Below are positions 44,223-52,104 of a stretch of 64,000 nucleotides of DNA, one piece after another. Numbering within the stretch: the first letter of the stretch is position 1; the number at the start of each line of letters is the position of its first letter. A program made the translations under genes and the position numbers. Where the stretch lies: positions 124,001 through 188,000 of the forward strand of contig JAZLHF010000022.1 in assembly GCA_045616685.1 (NCBI GenBank), read 5' to 3'. This DNA is from UBA1764 sp045616685. Lineage in GTDB: Bacteria > Bacillota > Clostridia > Peptostreptococcales > Anaerovoracaceae. The notes under the pieces are model-generated. The model saw nothing but the letters and a program-made list of their open reading frames with translations, was not told the DNA's origin and did no database searches.

Positions 44223-45162
44223 TTATCTCAACCTCCTCTATAGTTCCCTCCTCGTTTACTTCAATGTATTTGTCAATACTGTTTATATATCTAAGCCATA
44301 ATTTGTGATTCTTTGTTCGCAGCTCCCCATATTGTTCTTCAGGAGAAATTGACGAAAGTATATATACATAGTTATAGCAAGCCTGTCTGTCTCCATACCG
44401 TGCAGGAAGAGTTACAGGATATTTGCCCAAATATGATATAAAAGATCCTAAAGGAAGCTGTCCATAATAATCCTCAAATACAATTACCTTTTCATATTTA
44501 TAGGTATCAAATGAAATGCCTTTGCTTCCGCCATAGTTATTGATTCTGCAAATATCCCTAAAACTATGTTTGGAATATACAAGGCTAATTCTATCCATAT
44601 CATCAGGAGTTTTGATATAAATTACTGTTAAATCTCGAACACCATCCTTACTTATTCCTCCACAATATGCAACTCTAAGTTCATCAATATTTCTTGTTTG
44701 CATTGCGTATTGCGGAAACTCTTCCACGACTTCGATTGTTGAAGCTCCTTCTTTTATTCTTTCAATTAACAAAGATTGCTCTGGATGTTTTTCATCCCTT
44801 TCTGAAGGAAGTATTCCTTCTTCTCTAAAGCTGCCTTCTACCTTTGTGTCGGCTTTATGATCGTCTTCCCATTTACCTTCTTTTAACAAATAATCTCTGT
44901 TAACCTTGCAGGAAGCATAAGCCTTTTCAATATGTGCGGTTTCAAACAATCGTTTAATTGTGCTAAATCTCTTTGGCGATTTTGAATAAAAAAATCCGTG
45001 AAAATGATGCGTTCCGGTTGTTGCAATTTCTTCGCAAAGGCAATAATAATCCGGTGATAACTCCTTTATCATTTCCGCGAATTTGTCTAAGTTTACATTT
45101 ACTGCTTCAGGATTATTCAATGTGAGCTGCCATTTCCGGCTTTGACTCGTAGGTTTAATCAT
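44200..45162 (-). CDS. CRESS-like replication initiator with degenerate helicase P-loop
   Basis: A 320-residue protein. N-terminal HUH endonuclease motifs resemble those of circo/geminivirus and pCRESS plasmid Reps: WQLTLNNP (11-18), HHFHGFF (52-58) and catalytic YLLK (91-94) in NRDYLLKEGKW. The C-terminal half keeps the superfamily 3 helicase outline (VRDLTVIYI, VIVFEDYYG at 226-234, YNYVYILSS), but the Walker A position reads TPDDMDRIS instead of GPTGTGKS. It should nick the origin hairpin at 45221-45250. It may rely on a host helicase or serve as relaxase with the ATPase gene that overlaps its end. Confidence 0.75.
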   Translation of the reverse strand: MIKPTSQSRKWQLTLNNPEAVNVNLDKFAEMIKELSPDYYCLCEEIATTGTHHFHGFFYSKSPKRFSTIKRLFETAHIEKAYASCKVNRDYLLKEGKWEDDHKADTKVEGSFREEGILPSERDEKHPEQSLLIERIKEGASTIEVVEEFPQYAMQTRNIDELRVAYCGGISKDGVRDLTVIYIKTPDDMDRISLVYSKHSFRDICRINNYGGSKGISFDTYKYEKVIVFEDYYGQLPLGSFISYLGKYPVTLPARYGDRQACYNYVYILSSISPEEQYGELRTKNHKLWLRYINSIDKYIEVNEEGTIEEVEINAEWTKG

Positions 45163-45220
45163 CTTGAAATCTCCTTGTGTCTTAAAGAAGAATTGTGATT
45201 ATGCTACATGCTACATAATT

Positions 45221-45250
45221 CCCTGAGAGGGTAATACTGCCCTCTCAGGG
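45221..45250 (-). other. CRESS-type origin stem-loop of element B
   Basis: CCCTGAGAGGG (45221-45231) and CCCTCTCAGGG (45240-45250) form a perfect 11-bp stem with an 8-nt loop. On the minus (rep) strand the apex reads CAGTATTAC (45239-45231), which fits the NANTATTAC nonanucleotide that CRESS-DNA Reps nick between T and A. It lies 59 nt upstream of the rep start. A further GCGTGG/CCACGC dyad follows at 45250-45290. Confidence 0.7.
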
Positions 45251-45299
45251 CGTGGCGCGTATCGCTCCCCTGACAGGAACCAATCCACGCCGCGCTATG

Positions 45300-45623
45300 T
45301 TATGCAGCTTTTGCTTTCATGATCTTTGTTGCGTGTGCTGTAATCACTGATTCTCCCTTGATGACATAAGCCTTGATTTCAAGCCCTTCAAACGCTACTG
45401 GCATAAGGCCGGATTCAGGCGCATCAAGTTGCTTATCTCCTTCAATTTTAACTGTAAGTTTTTCGCCTCTTGCTGCTGGACATATTACTGAATAAGAATA
45501 TCCTTCAACTTCTTCAGTACGTTCTCTTTTCTCGTTATATTTGTACACTGGTCTTACTTCTACAAGATACATCGCATTTCCAAGGCTTGATGTATCAATT
45601 CTCAAATCATTTAAACTAACCAT
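45300..45623 (-). CDS. Small beta-rich protein, possible ssDNA-binding protein
   Basis: A 107-residue protein without membrane segments. Alternating hydrophobic strands (YLVEVRPVYKY, YSYSVICPAARGEKLTVKIE, LEIKAYVIKG) suggest an OB-like barrel, and its place directly upstream of the origin and rep resembles single-strand DNA-binding proteins of rolling-circle phages and elements. I recognise no named family. TGGAGG precedes the ATG at 45623. Confidence 0.5.
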   Translation of the reverse strand: MVSLNDLRIDTSSLGNAMYLVEVRPVYKYNEKRERTEEVEGYSYSVICPAARGEKLTVKIEGDKQLDAPESGLMPVAFEGLEIKAYVIKGESVITAHATKIMKAKAA

Positions 45624-45698
45624 AAATTTCCTCCAATACATTTAGTACTAACAAACGTTTGTTACCTGTATTGTAGCAATGTATAAACGAGGCAAATT

Positions 45699-46175
45699 TC
45701 AGTTAGAAGTGCTAAGTGAAATATTTTGCTTTTCAGCTATTTCAAATAAAGCCTCTACTCTTTCTCTCCAATTGTCGGTTCTGATTTGATAAATTGCTTT
45801 TAATGCTGCAAATAAAACATTCTCGTCATGACTAGCTTCGATAGTATGGGGATTGCCAGATTTTATCATTAAATCTAAAAAGAATTCATAGTTATCAGCT
45901 GCCATCACGCTAAGTTTTAGAGCAACATTAAAATCATAGACCCTAGTTCTATGTTTCTTGTTACAGTTTAAAATTCTATTGATTGTGGTCTTAGGAATAT
46001 CCAAAAAGTCGGCAAGAAATGCCTGGCTGGATTCTGTCTTGATAAGTGTTCTGCAAATTATTACTCGAAATTCTTCGAGTTGCTTAATCTTTCTATCGTT
46101 CTTATTGAACGAGTCGAATAAATCTAGTTCGTTTATTTTTTCGTTTAATTCTTCAATGAAAGATTGACTGAACAA
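45699..46175 (-). CDS. Helix-turn-helix regulator of element B
   Basis: A 158-residue soluble protein with a likely helix-turn-helix at about 50-72 (SQAFLADFLDIPKTTINRIL). The remainder is helical without a known domain. The start is TTG at 46175, overlapping a 45-codon ORF that has a strong ribosome site, so its translation may depend on that ORF. It probably controls the element B replication operon and the promoters upstream. Confidence 0.55.
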   Translation of the reverse strand: MFSQSFIEELNEKINELDLFDSFNKNDRKIKQLEEFRVIICRTLIKTESSQAFLADFLDIPKTTINRILNCNKKHRTRVYDFNVALKLSVMAADNYEFFLDLMIKSGNPHTIEASHDENVLFAALKAIYQIRTDNWRERVEALFEIAEKQNISLSTSN

Positions 46176-46282
46176 TTAAACGTCCATTCTCTACAACGTT
46201 CTTTTTTATTGATTGCATTAAAAAAATTAACAATAAAATAGAAATATCCTTTTGGGGTTCTTTGAACAAAGATTTGCTTCAT
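46145..46282 (-). CDS. 45-residue ORF upstream of the regulator
   Basis: ATG at 46282 with AAAGGAGG 5 nt upstream; the protein starts MKQIFVQRTPKGYFYFIVNFF. It ends at 46145, inside the regulator gene and in another frame. It is either a small protein or a leader whose translation delivers ribosomes to the TTG start of the regulator. No family recognised. Confidence 0.45.
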   Translation of the reverse strand: MKQIFVQRTPKGYFYFIVNFFNAINKKERCREWTFNCSVNLSLKN

Positions 46283-46323
46283 GCAAGCCTCCTTTCCAAG
46301 AACGCTGTAGAAATTTTCGAACT

Positions 46324-46358
46324 ATTATATGAAAGTGATCGTTCTCCCAGAATGGGAA
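46324..46358 (-). promoter_or_regulatory. Promoter/operator of the element B operon
   Basis: TATAAT at 46324-46329 (minus strand) lies 41 nt upstream of the 45-codon ORF. The -35 element is poor (TTCTGG), and a small dyad TCCCA-gaa-TGGGA (46345-46357) covers it, suggesting an activator or repressor site. Confidence 0.45.
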
Positions 46359-46436
46359 TGATTGTTGTTTAAGTTAGACAATAAGATCTTTAAAAACACC
46401 AGTTGAAAAAAATATTTATGTTTATATAGTACAGTT

Positions 46437-46490
46437 CCATTATACTATATCAATACAACAAAAACTTGCGAAAATCGCAAGTTTGTTTAC
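46437..46490 (+). ncRNA. Candidate small RNA 1 (upstream copy)
   Basis: Plus-strand promoter TTGAAA (46403-46408)-16-TATAGT (46425-46430) and terminator hairpin AAACTTGCGAAAATCGCAAGTTT (as arms AACTTGCGA/TCGCAAGTT) followed by GTTT. The predicted RNA is about 55 nt with no ORF. It is divergent from the element B operon. Confidence 0.4.
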
Positions 46491-46577
46491 AACCATATTT
46501 TTACATTACTTAATTAGACAATACTGCCTTTAAAAATCCTTAGTTGATAAAAAATGAAATGTTTATATAGTACTTTT

Positions 46578-46626
46578 TAATTATACCATATAAGGCGACA
46601 AAACTTGTGAAATTCACAAGTTTTTG
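46578..46626 (+). ncRNA. Candidate small RNA 2 (downstream copy)
   Basis: Second copy of the unit: TTGATA (46544-46549)-16-TATAGT (46566-46571), then about 25 nt of differing sequence and the hairpin AACTTGTGA/TTCACAAGTT followed by TTTTTG. Predicted RNA about 50 nt. Confidence 0.4.
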
Positions 46627-46781
46627 AAAGTGTAGGCAATTCGAAGCAATATATCTTTGTACTTCTGAATCACCTGCTCAGTTTATAGTTTCATACCTTC
46701 TCCATATTTTCGTTTGAAGATCCTTCACTAATAATACAAGCCAGTGTTACAAAAAGTTGCATTTTATATAAAAAACTTAAA

Positions 46782-46802
46782 CGGCAACCAAATTGGCTGC
46801 CG
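46782..46802 (-). terminator. Terminator of the ECF operon
   Basis: CGGCAGCCA pairs with TGGTTGCCG (one G-U) on the minus strand, followed by TTTAAGTTTTTTAT, just after the metallophosphoesterase gene. The stretch 46627-46780 shows nothing else I can identify. Confidence 0.7.
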
Positions 46803-46836
46803 CATATTTCCAGGAATGTGAGAGCATACTTAAATT

Positions 46837-47652
46837 TTACTGTATTTCAATTATTACTATCTCAGGTCTATTGTAGAATCTTGGAACGATTGTACTCTCT
46901 TTTGCTAAACCCCTGCTAACAATCATTGTTGTATCTCTTTTGTCAAATACCCCACTTGTATATTTAGGGAACAAGCCTTGATTTGGTGCTATAAGCCCAT
47001 TTTCAAGGACCAAAGGAATTCTCCACTGACCTCCATGTGCATGTCCGCAAAGAACAAGATCAACACCTGTCAATGAATAGTCGCCTAAATATTCAGGCCT
47101 ATGTGACAGAAGTATCGAATAGTATTCCTTATTAGCATTTCTTGCAGAAGACAAATCAAACGTTCCTGATTCCGGGTCATCAACTCCAATAATGTTTATT
47201 TTTTGCCCATTAATACTTGTTTCCTTCGATTCGTTTTCAAGGCGACAAACCCCATACTTATCAAGTATGGCCATCGACTCATTAAATTTGTTTTCATCTG
47301 ACCGGAATTCATGATTGCCTGTCACATAGTAACAAGGATATTTTGCAGAGATTTCAGAAATAAAGATTTCTGCATTATCAGTAGAGCGCCTGTCATCAAA
47401 AATATCTCCCGTAAGACATATAATATCTGGATTATTATTAGTTATAGCATCAACCAGTTCACACTGGCCTTCTCCATATTTACAAGAGTGCAAATCGCTT
47501 ACCAAAGCAATCCTTATTGTTTTTTCAATTTTGTCGGAATTAAGTGCAATTACAGAAACAGAAAGAGGATTTTCCAACCCAATGACAACGAAAACCAAAA
47601 AGGCAACCGTTATCAATACTATTGCAATTCTTTTCAGTTTATTTTTCTGCAT
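46837..47652 (-). CDS. Membrane-anchored metallophosphoesterase (YkuE-like)
   Basis: A 271-residue protein with one N-terminal membrane helix (about 9-27) and a calcineurin-like domain outside or at the membrane: SDLH, GDIFDDR, GNHEF, LSHRPEY and GHAHGGQWR supply the two-metal site. Relatives cleave phosphoesters including lipid-linked ones. It is the last gene of the ECF operon on element B. Confidence 0.82.
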   Translation of the reverse strand: MQKNKLKRIAIVLITVAFLVFVVIGLENPLSVSVIALNSDKIEKTIRIALVSDLHSCKYGEGQCELVDAITNNNPDIICLTGDIFDDRRSTDNAEIFISEISAKYPCYYVTGNHEFRSDENKFNESMAILDKYGVCRLENESKETSINGQKINIIGVDDPESGTFDLSSARNANKEYYSILLSHRPEYLGDYSLTGVDLVLCGHAHGGQWRIPLVLENGLIAPNQGLFPKYTSGVFDKRDTTMIVSRGLAKESTIVPRFYNRPEIVIIEIQ

Positions 47653-47731
47653 CGCAAACTCTCCGTTAACAGTATCAAATTCATTTTTTTCAACGTAATA
47701 AATTGTTTACTTGATATTAATAAGGAATCTA

Positions 47732-48748
47732 CTAAAACAGGCCTGGCTCCAATTCAAAAATTCTGTTTCCAGTTTCATCAAATATGATGACAGGTTCAGC
47801 AAAGATATATCCTGCCTTTTGTTCCATACGCTCTTCGTCAGGCTGATTATCTTTAGCAGCCATGCAATCTACAAATGAGCGGTAACGAAGTCCATATCCG
47901 TCAACAACATCAATATAGAATTCAAGCATGCTGCCATTCTTAATATGATATTCTTTATCTAAATAATAAAGGAACTGCACAGGTTCATGATAATTTGCAT
48001 TTGTACTTTGCGCTGCATATTCAGGAACCGGCTGATTACTCTTTCCCAAGGCTTCAACATATGACTTTTGACCAGCCTGACTTAAATCAATTGGCGTGCG
48101 GCTACTTTCCTTTCCGTCCAGTACCTCAACAAAATCAATCGATTTAATCTGATAATCTATTGCCTTGCCTTCAATATTGATATGTACTGAATATTGCGGA
48201 GACCATACATATTCTCCATTACCTGGTTTGCCAGTCGCTTTTCCACCCATTCCAGCATAGGAAAGAGGCAATACTTCATAACGAGGCTCAAGAATCCAGT
48301 TCAGTTCTTCGGTACGAATTGTTCCGTTATCGTTCAAATTAACCTGACTAAATTCATTTTTGCCAAATAGCGGGAGTTCAATTGTTGCAACATACTGATT
48401 ATTCTCGTATTGCATATCATATTCTGTCCCGTCACATACAATTGTTGCCCTTGTACTTTCAGGATTATATACCTTTGGAACAACATTGCATTTTATTTCT
48501 GCTGTTCTTTGCTCTACATCAAGATTTCCGTATTCCCATTCAGCGGAAGAAAGCTGACTTGCTTCTTTATCTAGCATGTCTTGAACATTTGCATATATGG
48601 AATTAGTTTCACGGCTTACGGCATTTATTTCATTGTTCAAATTCGATCGTAAATTATCAATTTCATTCTGCATTCTCATTATTTTAAATGAGTCGAAAAT
48701 TAGCAGTGCGCAGGCAATAATTGCAATTATTTTTGTTTTATTTCTCAT
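47732..48748 (-). CDS. Membrane-anchored exported protein of unknown function
   Basis: A 338-residue protein: N-terminal helix (about 5-23), a coiled coil (about 25-65), then a beta-rich outer domain with repeated strand patterns (EIKCNVVPKVYNPESTRATIVCDG). No recognised family. AAGGATTG precedes the ATG. It belongs to the ECF sigma operon, whose products are mostly membrane proteins. Confidence 0.55.
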   Translation of the reverse strand: MRNKTKIIAIIACALLIFDSFKIMRMQNEIDNLRSNLNNEINAVSRETNSIYANVQDMLDKEASQLSSAEWEYGNLDVEQRTAEIKCNVVPKVYNPESTRATIVCDGTEYDMQYENNQYVATIELPLFGKNEFSQVNLNDNGTIRTEELNWILEPRYEVLPLSYAGMGGKATGKPGNGEYVWSPQYSVHINIEGKAIDYQIKSIDFVEVLDGKESSRTPIDLSQAGQKSYVEALGKSNQPVPEYAAQSTNANYHEPVQFLYYLDKEYHIKNGSMLEFYIDVVDGYGLRYRSFVDCMAAKDNQPDEERMEQKAGYIFAEPVIIFDETGNRIFELEPGLF

Positions 48749-48781
48749 TTCACAATCCTTACAACATAGAATTAATATTTC

Positions 48782-48988
48782 TTACTTGCCCTTCTTGGAG
48801 CGATATCGCTTTACAGATACTATAAATGCAACTGTCCAGACTATCGCACATAGCCCATCTAATATTGACAAAATAGAAGTGCTTGGATATGGTTTGTTGA
48901 CAATTATATATATAAACTTAATCAACCAAACAGTAGCACAAAGACCGAAAAGAATTACATTTATTAGACCTAAGCCAGTTTTCCCCAT
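48782..48988 (-). CDS. Small two-helix membrane protein
   Basis: A 68-residue protein with two transmembrane helices (about 5-28 and 38-58) and a basic C-terminus (KRYRSKKGK). I use the ATG at 48988 because GAGGA lies 6 nt upstream. Unknown function; same operon. Confidence 0.5.
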   Translation of the reverse strand: MGKTGLGLINVILFGLCATVWLIKFIYIIVNKPYPSTSILSILDGLCAIVWTVAFIVSVKRYRSKKGK

Positions 48989-49020
48989 AATCATTCCTCT
49001 AGTGTTTCATTGCAAATCAA

Positions 49021-49455
49021 CTATTTTGTATACGGATTCGTATCTTTTCCATCACACACAAACACTTTAATGTTTGTGTTTTTGTCAACATCGGCATGAA
49101 CTCCAACAGTATATTCCTTATCAGTTACCTTAAGTAAAGTATAGCTTCCGCCTATAGGAATAACACCGGAAACTATTTCCTGTTCTCCGTCACAGAGCAA
49201 ATGCACTATAATATCAAAATCATTTCTATTTTGAACAGTAAGTTCTCCTGTTTTAGATACTACTTTTGTATCAGAATAAGTAATTACATATTCATCAGGT
49301 TCAGACTTTTCTGCACAAACCACAGAACAATCCCAAGAGATTGCGGCTTTTGCTTTTCTATAAGATTCGGAAGACCTAAACAAAGACAAAGCTATAATTC
49401 CAATCATTATGAAAACTAAAATTGCTCCAAATATAATAACCAATTTCTTTTTCAT
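49021..49455 (-). CDS. Membrane-anchored small exported protein
   Basis: A 144-residue protein with a basic start, one transmembrane helix (about 5-26) and an outer beta-rich domain with two cysteine pairs (CSVVC, and C88/C134 region). AGAGG precedes the ATG. No family recognised. Same operon as its neighbours. Confidence 0.5.
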   Translation of the reverse strand: MKKKLVIIFGAILVFIMIGIIALSLFRSSESYRKAKAAISWDCSVVCAEKSEPDEYVITYSDTKVVSKTGELTVQNRNDFDIIVHLLCDGEQEIVSGVIPIGGSYTLLKVTDKEYTVGVHADVDKNTNIKVFVCDGKDTNPYTK

Positions 49456-49463
49456 ATTTAATG

Positions 49464-49868
49464 CTACCTCTTTCTTTTCCTGATAACGATAACAGCAACA
49501 ACTATTACTGCTACGGTAAGCACTGTTTCTATGATTAGCGGTTTTGGATCTCCAAACACAAAGATTGCAGTCGGACCGTCTGCGCCACCGATTATTCCAA
49601 TCGAAGAATTAATTTTTCTTTTGACTTGAATATATTTAACTACCGCATTGATAACAACAATTATTCCGGCAATTCTCATCCAAAGATGAATATTCTTAAC
49701 ACTTTGCGCTTTCTCTGGACACGCTGGATTAATTACAAACAGCAATCCATAGACAATCAATCCAACGCTGCTGAAAATACCGTTGTGAAACACTGTTGAA
49801 CAAATGAGCATTAACAGATAGAACAATAGTCCAATGATTATTTGCTTTTTAAAAGTTAATTTCTTCAT
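49464..49868 (-). CDS. Membrane protein with a decarboxylase-beta-like IIGGADGPT motif
   Basis: A 134-residue protein with four hydrophobic helices (about 9-27, 30-47, 65-82, 110-128). Residues 89-104 read SIGIIGGADGPTAIFV, which is nearly the signature of the beta subunit of Na+-translocating decarboxylases, but the rest of that 400-residue subunit is missing. It is therefore not a Na+ pump; the motif may have been reused. It belongs to the ECF operon. Confidence 0.55.
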   Translation of the reverse strand: MKKLTFKKQIIIGLLFYLLMLICSTVFHNGIFSSVGLIVYGLLFVINPACPEKAQSVKNIHLWMRIAGIIVVINAVVKYIQVKRKINSSIGIIGGADGPTAIFVFGDPKPLIIETVLTVAVIVVAVIVIRKRKR

Positions 49869-49910
49869 GAATAATACCGTCTCAGAGTAAAAAATCTGCG
49901 GCTCCTTTTA

Positions 49911-50432
49911 TTAAACAAAAATAATCTCTTTTCCGGTTTTATTCTTAATGAAAGCTCTAAACTCATCTATAGTTCCACCTGTCAGATTATTCTTATCATA
50001 AAGTTGTGCGTGACTAGGGCTGAAAACAAAGACAAAATAATCTTTTGTTTCAGCAAATATCTCAATTTTGTCGTACTGCCACTCGGTATTTCCCATTTCG
50101 GTTTCTGAATAGTAACCATCATCATGGAATGTCGCTGTTGCCTTTTCTGTACCTTTCAGCATGCGTTTTCTTGCAATAAATCCGTTGATTCTGTCCTCAA
50201 ATATTAGCACAAAAAACAAAATAAGAATCACCGTGCAATTAAGGATTGTTCTGAAATCGAAAACGAATTCTTTATCTCCGATAGGGAGTACAAGAAGCAG
50301 TGCTAAAATCATTACGATCCAGCCGAATATATGGCTTCGTCTGCTATGCTTTCTTCTTCGTGTTTTCCTCAAAACTCTCGCCATAGCCATAGTGGCCTTT
50401 TGTCCATATTCAGTTTTAAATACAAATTCCAT
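49911..50432 (-). CDS. YcxB-like membrane protein
   Basis: A 173-residue protein with two central helices (about 35-55 and 62-82) and a C-terminal domain (TATFHDDGYYSETEMGNTEWQYDKIEIFAETKDYFVFVF), the pattern of the YcxB-like family. Function unknown. The ATG at 50432 follows TGAGG; four extra codons upstream start with TTG but have no ribosome site. Confidence 0.65.
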   Translation of the reverse strand: MEFVFKTEYGQKATMAMARVLRKTRRRKHSRRSHIFGWIVMILALLLVLPIGDKEFVFDFRTILNCTVILILFFVLIFEDRINGFIARKRMLKGTEKATATFHDDGYYSETEMGNTEWQYDKIEIFAETKDYFVFVFSPSHAQLYDKNNLTGGTIDEFRAFIKNKTGKEIIFV

Positions 50433-50444
50433 AGAAAACCTCAA

Positions 50445-50678
50445 TTATTTCTTCTCGTTAATTTTCTTCTTCAAAATTATTCTTACAACTATCAGGATTA
50501 TAGTTACAACGACAGTAAATATAAACGGAATGCGCAGTCTCGAAAACCAAAGAATAGAATTACTTTCAAACCAGCCTGGATTATTTTTATAGAAATAATA
50601 CTCGTGCAATGCTTTTCCGGTAAAAGCTCCTATATTACCCCACATAAATAGTTTACAAAAATTCAATGCTTTTTTCAC
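50445..50678 (-). CDS. Small membrane protein
   Basis: A 77-residue protein starting at GTG 50678, 5 nt after GGGGA. One clear transmembrane helix near the C-terminus (about 47-68) followed by KKKINEKK. Unknown function; same operon. Confidence 0.45.
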   Translation of the reverse strand: MKKALNFCKLFMWGNIGAFTGKALHEYYFYKNNPGWFESNSILWFSRLRIPFIFTVVVTIILIVVRIILKKKINEKK

Positions 50679-50689
50679 TATAATCCCCA

Positions 50690-51196
50690 CTATAGGAACG
50701 ACTCAACCACATACAACGTTCCTGTTCCGCTCCAGTAAAACATGAATATTTCAGAATTATCATCCTTCTTTTCATATACCAGCTGACACTTACTCCAATC
50801 GGGAAATTCATCTTCCGGTACATTCGTTTCTTTTAACAATTGCTCAACGTATGTAATCTGCCCTTCAGTAGGCTGTGATGCATGAAGAAAGATTTTCTCA
50901 AGCTGCCAAACGGAATTCTGCACCCGTTTTGACTCATTTCCTATTTCGTAATCGATCACATGAAACCTGATTCCATCACCATGAAAGCTCGGTTCTGAAT
51001 ACGAATACAAATCCCTTGCCCCTTCAGACGGGACTTCAATCTGCCAGTTTTTCCAAATTACTTTTGAATATGGCTTAGTGGAAAAGTACATCCATCCAAG
51101 CATTGAACAGATTAATATCGATAATAGTATCAGTATTGTAAATATAATCTTTTTGAATCTCTTACTCATATTCATGTCTTTACTGTTCCAATTCAT
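50690..51196 (-). CDS. Membrane-anchored protein of unknown function
   Basis: A protein of up to 168 residues with one transmembrane helix (about 17-38) and an outer domain rich in aromatic residues. The start is uncertain: ATG 51196 overlaps the previous gene by 17 nt, while ATGs at 51175 and 51169 would give proteins 7 or 9 residues shorter; none has a strong ribosome site. No family recognised. Confidence 0.45.
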   Translation of the reverse strand: MNWNSKDMNMSKRFKKIIFTILILLSILICSMLGWMYFSTKPYSKVIWKNWQIEVPSEGARDLYSYSEPSFHGDGIRFHVIDYEIGNESKRVQNSVWQLEKIFLHASQPTEGQITYVEQLLKETNVPEDEFPDWSKCQLVYEKKDDNSEIFMFYWSGTGTLYVVESFL

Positions 51197-51614
51197 CCTT
51201 AGTGTGTTTCTTTTCGCGCATGTGTTTTATTAACGCTATTGCAGCGACAACTATAGCTGGAATTAAGCACACCCCGGGGATGTTTAGGCTGAAAGTAGAA
51301 GCTAATTCTCCGATTATGCCCATACCTAAGCAAAGGCAAAGAATAGCGGCTAATGATAGATTTTTATTCTTTTTGAAAATAAAGAATATCATAAGCAGAA
51401 TGTATGTCGGATAATTCGCAAGAAGGAATATCCAAAGCACTAATTCAATATTAGCATTTCCTGGAATCATCGCTACATTAAGCACAATCACGAAGCTTGC
51501 AAGAAAAGCAATAATAGGCAGGATTAATCCGCCCACCATATTTGTATTCTTTGAAAGATAAACCTGTAATACGATAACCGCTACAGCTATTAAAATTACT
51601 ATAATTGTTGGCAT
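51180..51614 (-). CDS. Polytopic membrane protein
   Basis: A 144-residue protein with four or five transmembrane helices and a charged C-terminal tail (KHMREKKHTKDELEQ). TAGGGG lies 7 nt before the ATG. Unknown function; same operon. Confidence 0.5.
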   Translation of the reverse strand: MPTIIVILIAVAVIVLQVYLSKNTNMVGGLILPIIAFLASFVIVLNVAMIPGNANIELVLWIFLLANYPTYILLMIFFIFKKNKNLSLAAILCLCLGMGIIGELASTFSLNIPGVCLIPAIVVAAIALIKHMREKKHTKDELEQ

Positions 51615-51663
51615 AATATACCCCTAATACAACAGTTCTTACATTTACATAAGATCGCTCTCT

Positions 51664-52095
51664 CTAAAATGATGCACTGTAAAAATACCAACGATCCGTG
51701 ATTTTTGATGTATAGCCATGGTTGTTTGTATCGTCTTCCCAACTCCATTTATTCTGACTATCTAGAACCAGTTTTACGCGAACATTCTGAAAAGCAAGAG
51801 GAACATCATCAGGAGAAAAATAACATCCGTAATATGTACTGCCTAGAGCCATTATATCAAATTCTATCATAGGATGCCTTCCATCCCATGTATTGACCGC
51901 CCGATATCCTAGTAAAACAGCATCATCTGCAGGAACCCCATTACCCGCAGATATAGCATCTTCAATCAAATCATGGTAAAAATTCACAAATAGTTTAATT
52001 CTTATCTGTGGAACACAATAAACTACAATCAGCAATATAAGTAAAATGCAAATAAGGACAATCGCTATTTTTTTAAAGTTTATTACTTTTATCAT
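51664..52095 (-). CDS. Membrane-anchored exported protein
   Basis: A 143-residue protein with one N-terminal helix (about 9-29) and an outer domain (about 30-143) containing WDGRHPMIEFDIMALGSTYYGCYFSPDD. AGGGGATATTT precedes the ATG. It follows the anti-sigma candidate by 9 nt. No family recognised. Confidence 0.5.
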   Translation of the reverse strand: MIKVINFKKIAIVLICILLILLIVVYCVPQIRIKLFVNFYHDLIEDAISAGNGVPADDAVLLGYRAVNTWDGRHPMIEFDIMALGSTYYGCYFSPDDVPLAFQNVRVKLVLDSQNKWSWEDDTNNHGYTSKITDRWYFYSASF

Positions 52096-52104
52096 AAATA
52101 TCCC

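Larger units (their letters stand above)
46374..46626 (+). repeat. Tandem 140-bp duplication with promoter and terminator in each copy
   Basis: Two units begin with TTAGACAATA (46374-46383 and 46514-46523), share TTTAAAAA, TTGAWA, GTTTATATAGTAC and end in AACTTG-GAAA-CAAGTT hairpins (46462-46484 and 46601-46623). The bases between the -10 box and the hairpin differ more than the control signals. Confidence 0.65.

Noticed and set aside
45250..45290. oriT or second origin at the GCGTGG/CCACGC dyad
   Set aside because: The 6-bp arms with a 29-nt loop are too weak to call, and no recognisable nic sequence was seen. It is mentioned only with the CRESS-type hairpin.
46374..46626. Simple tandem terminators of the element B operon
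   Set aside because: The operon runs the other way, and each unit keeps a promoter, an upstream box and a hairpin in the same order, which terminators alone would not explain.
49464..49868. Oxaloacetate/glutaconyl-CoA decarboxylase beta subunit
   Set aside because: Only the IIGGADGPT motif matches; the protein is about a third of the required length and lacks the other conserved regions.
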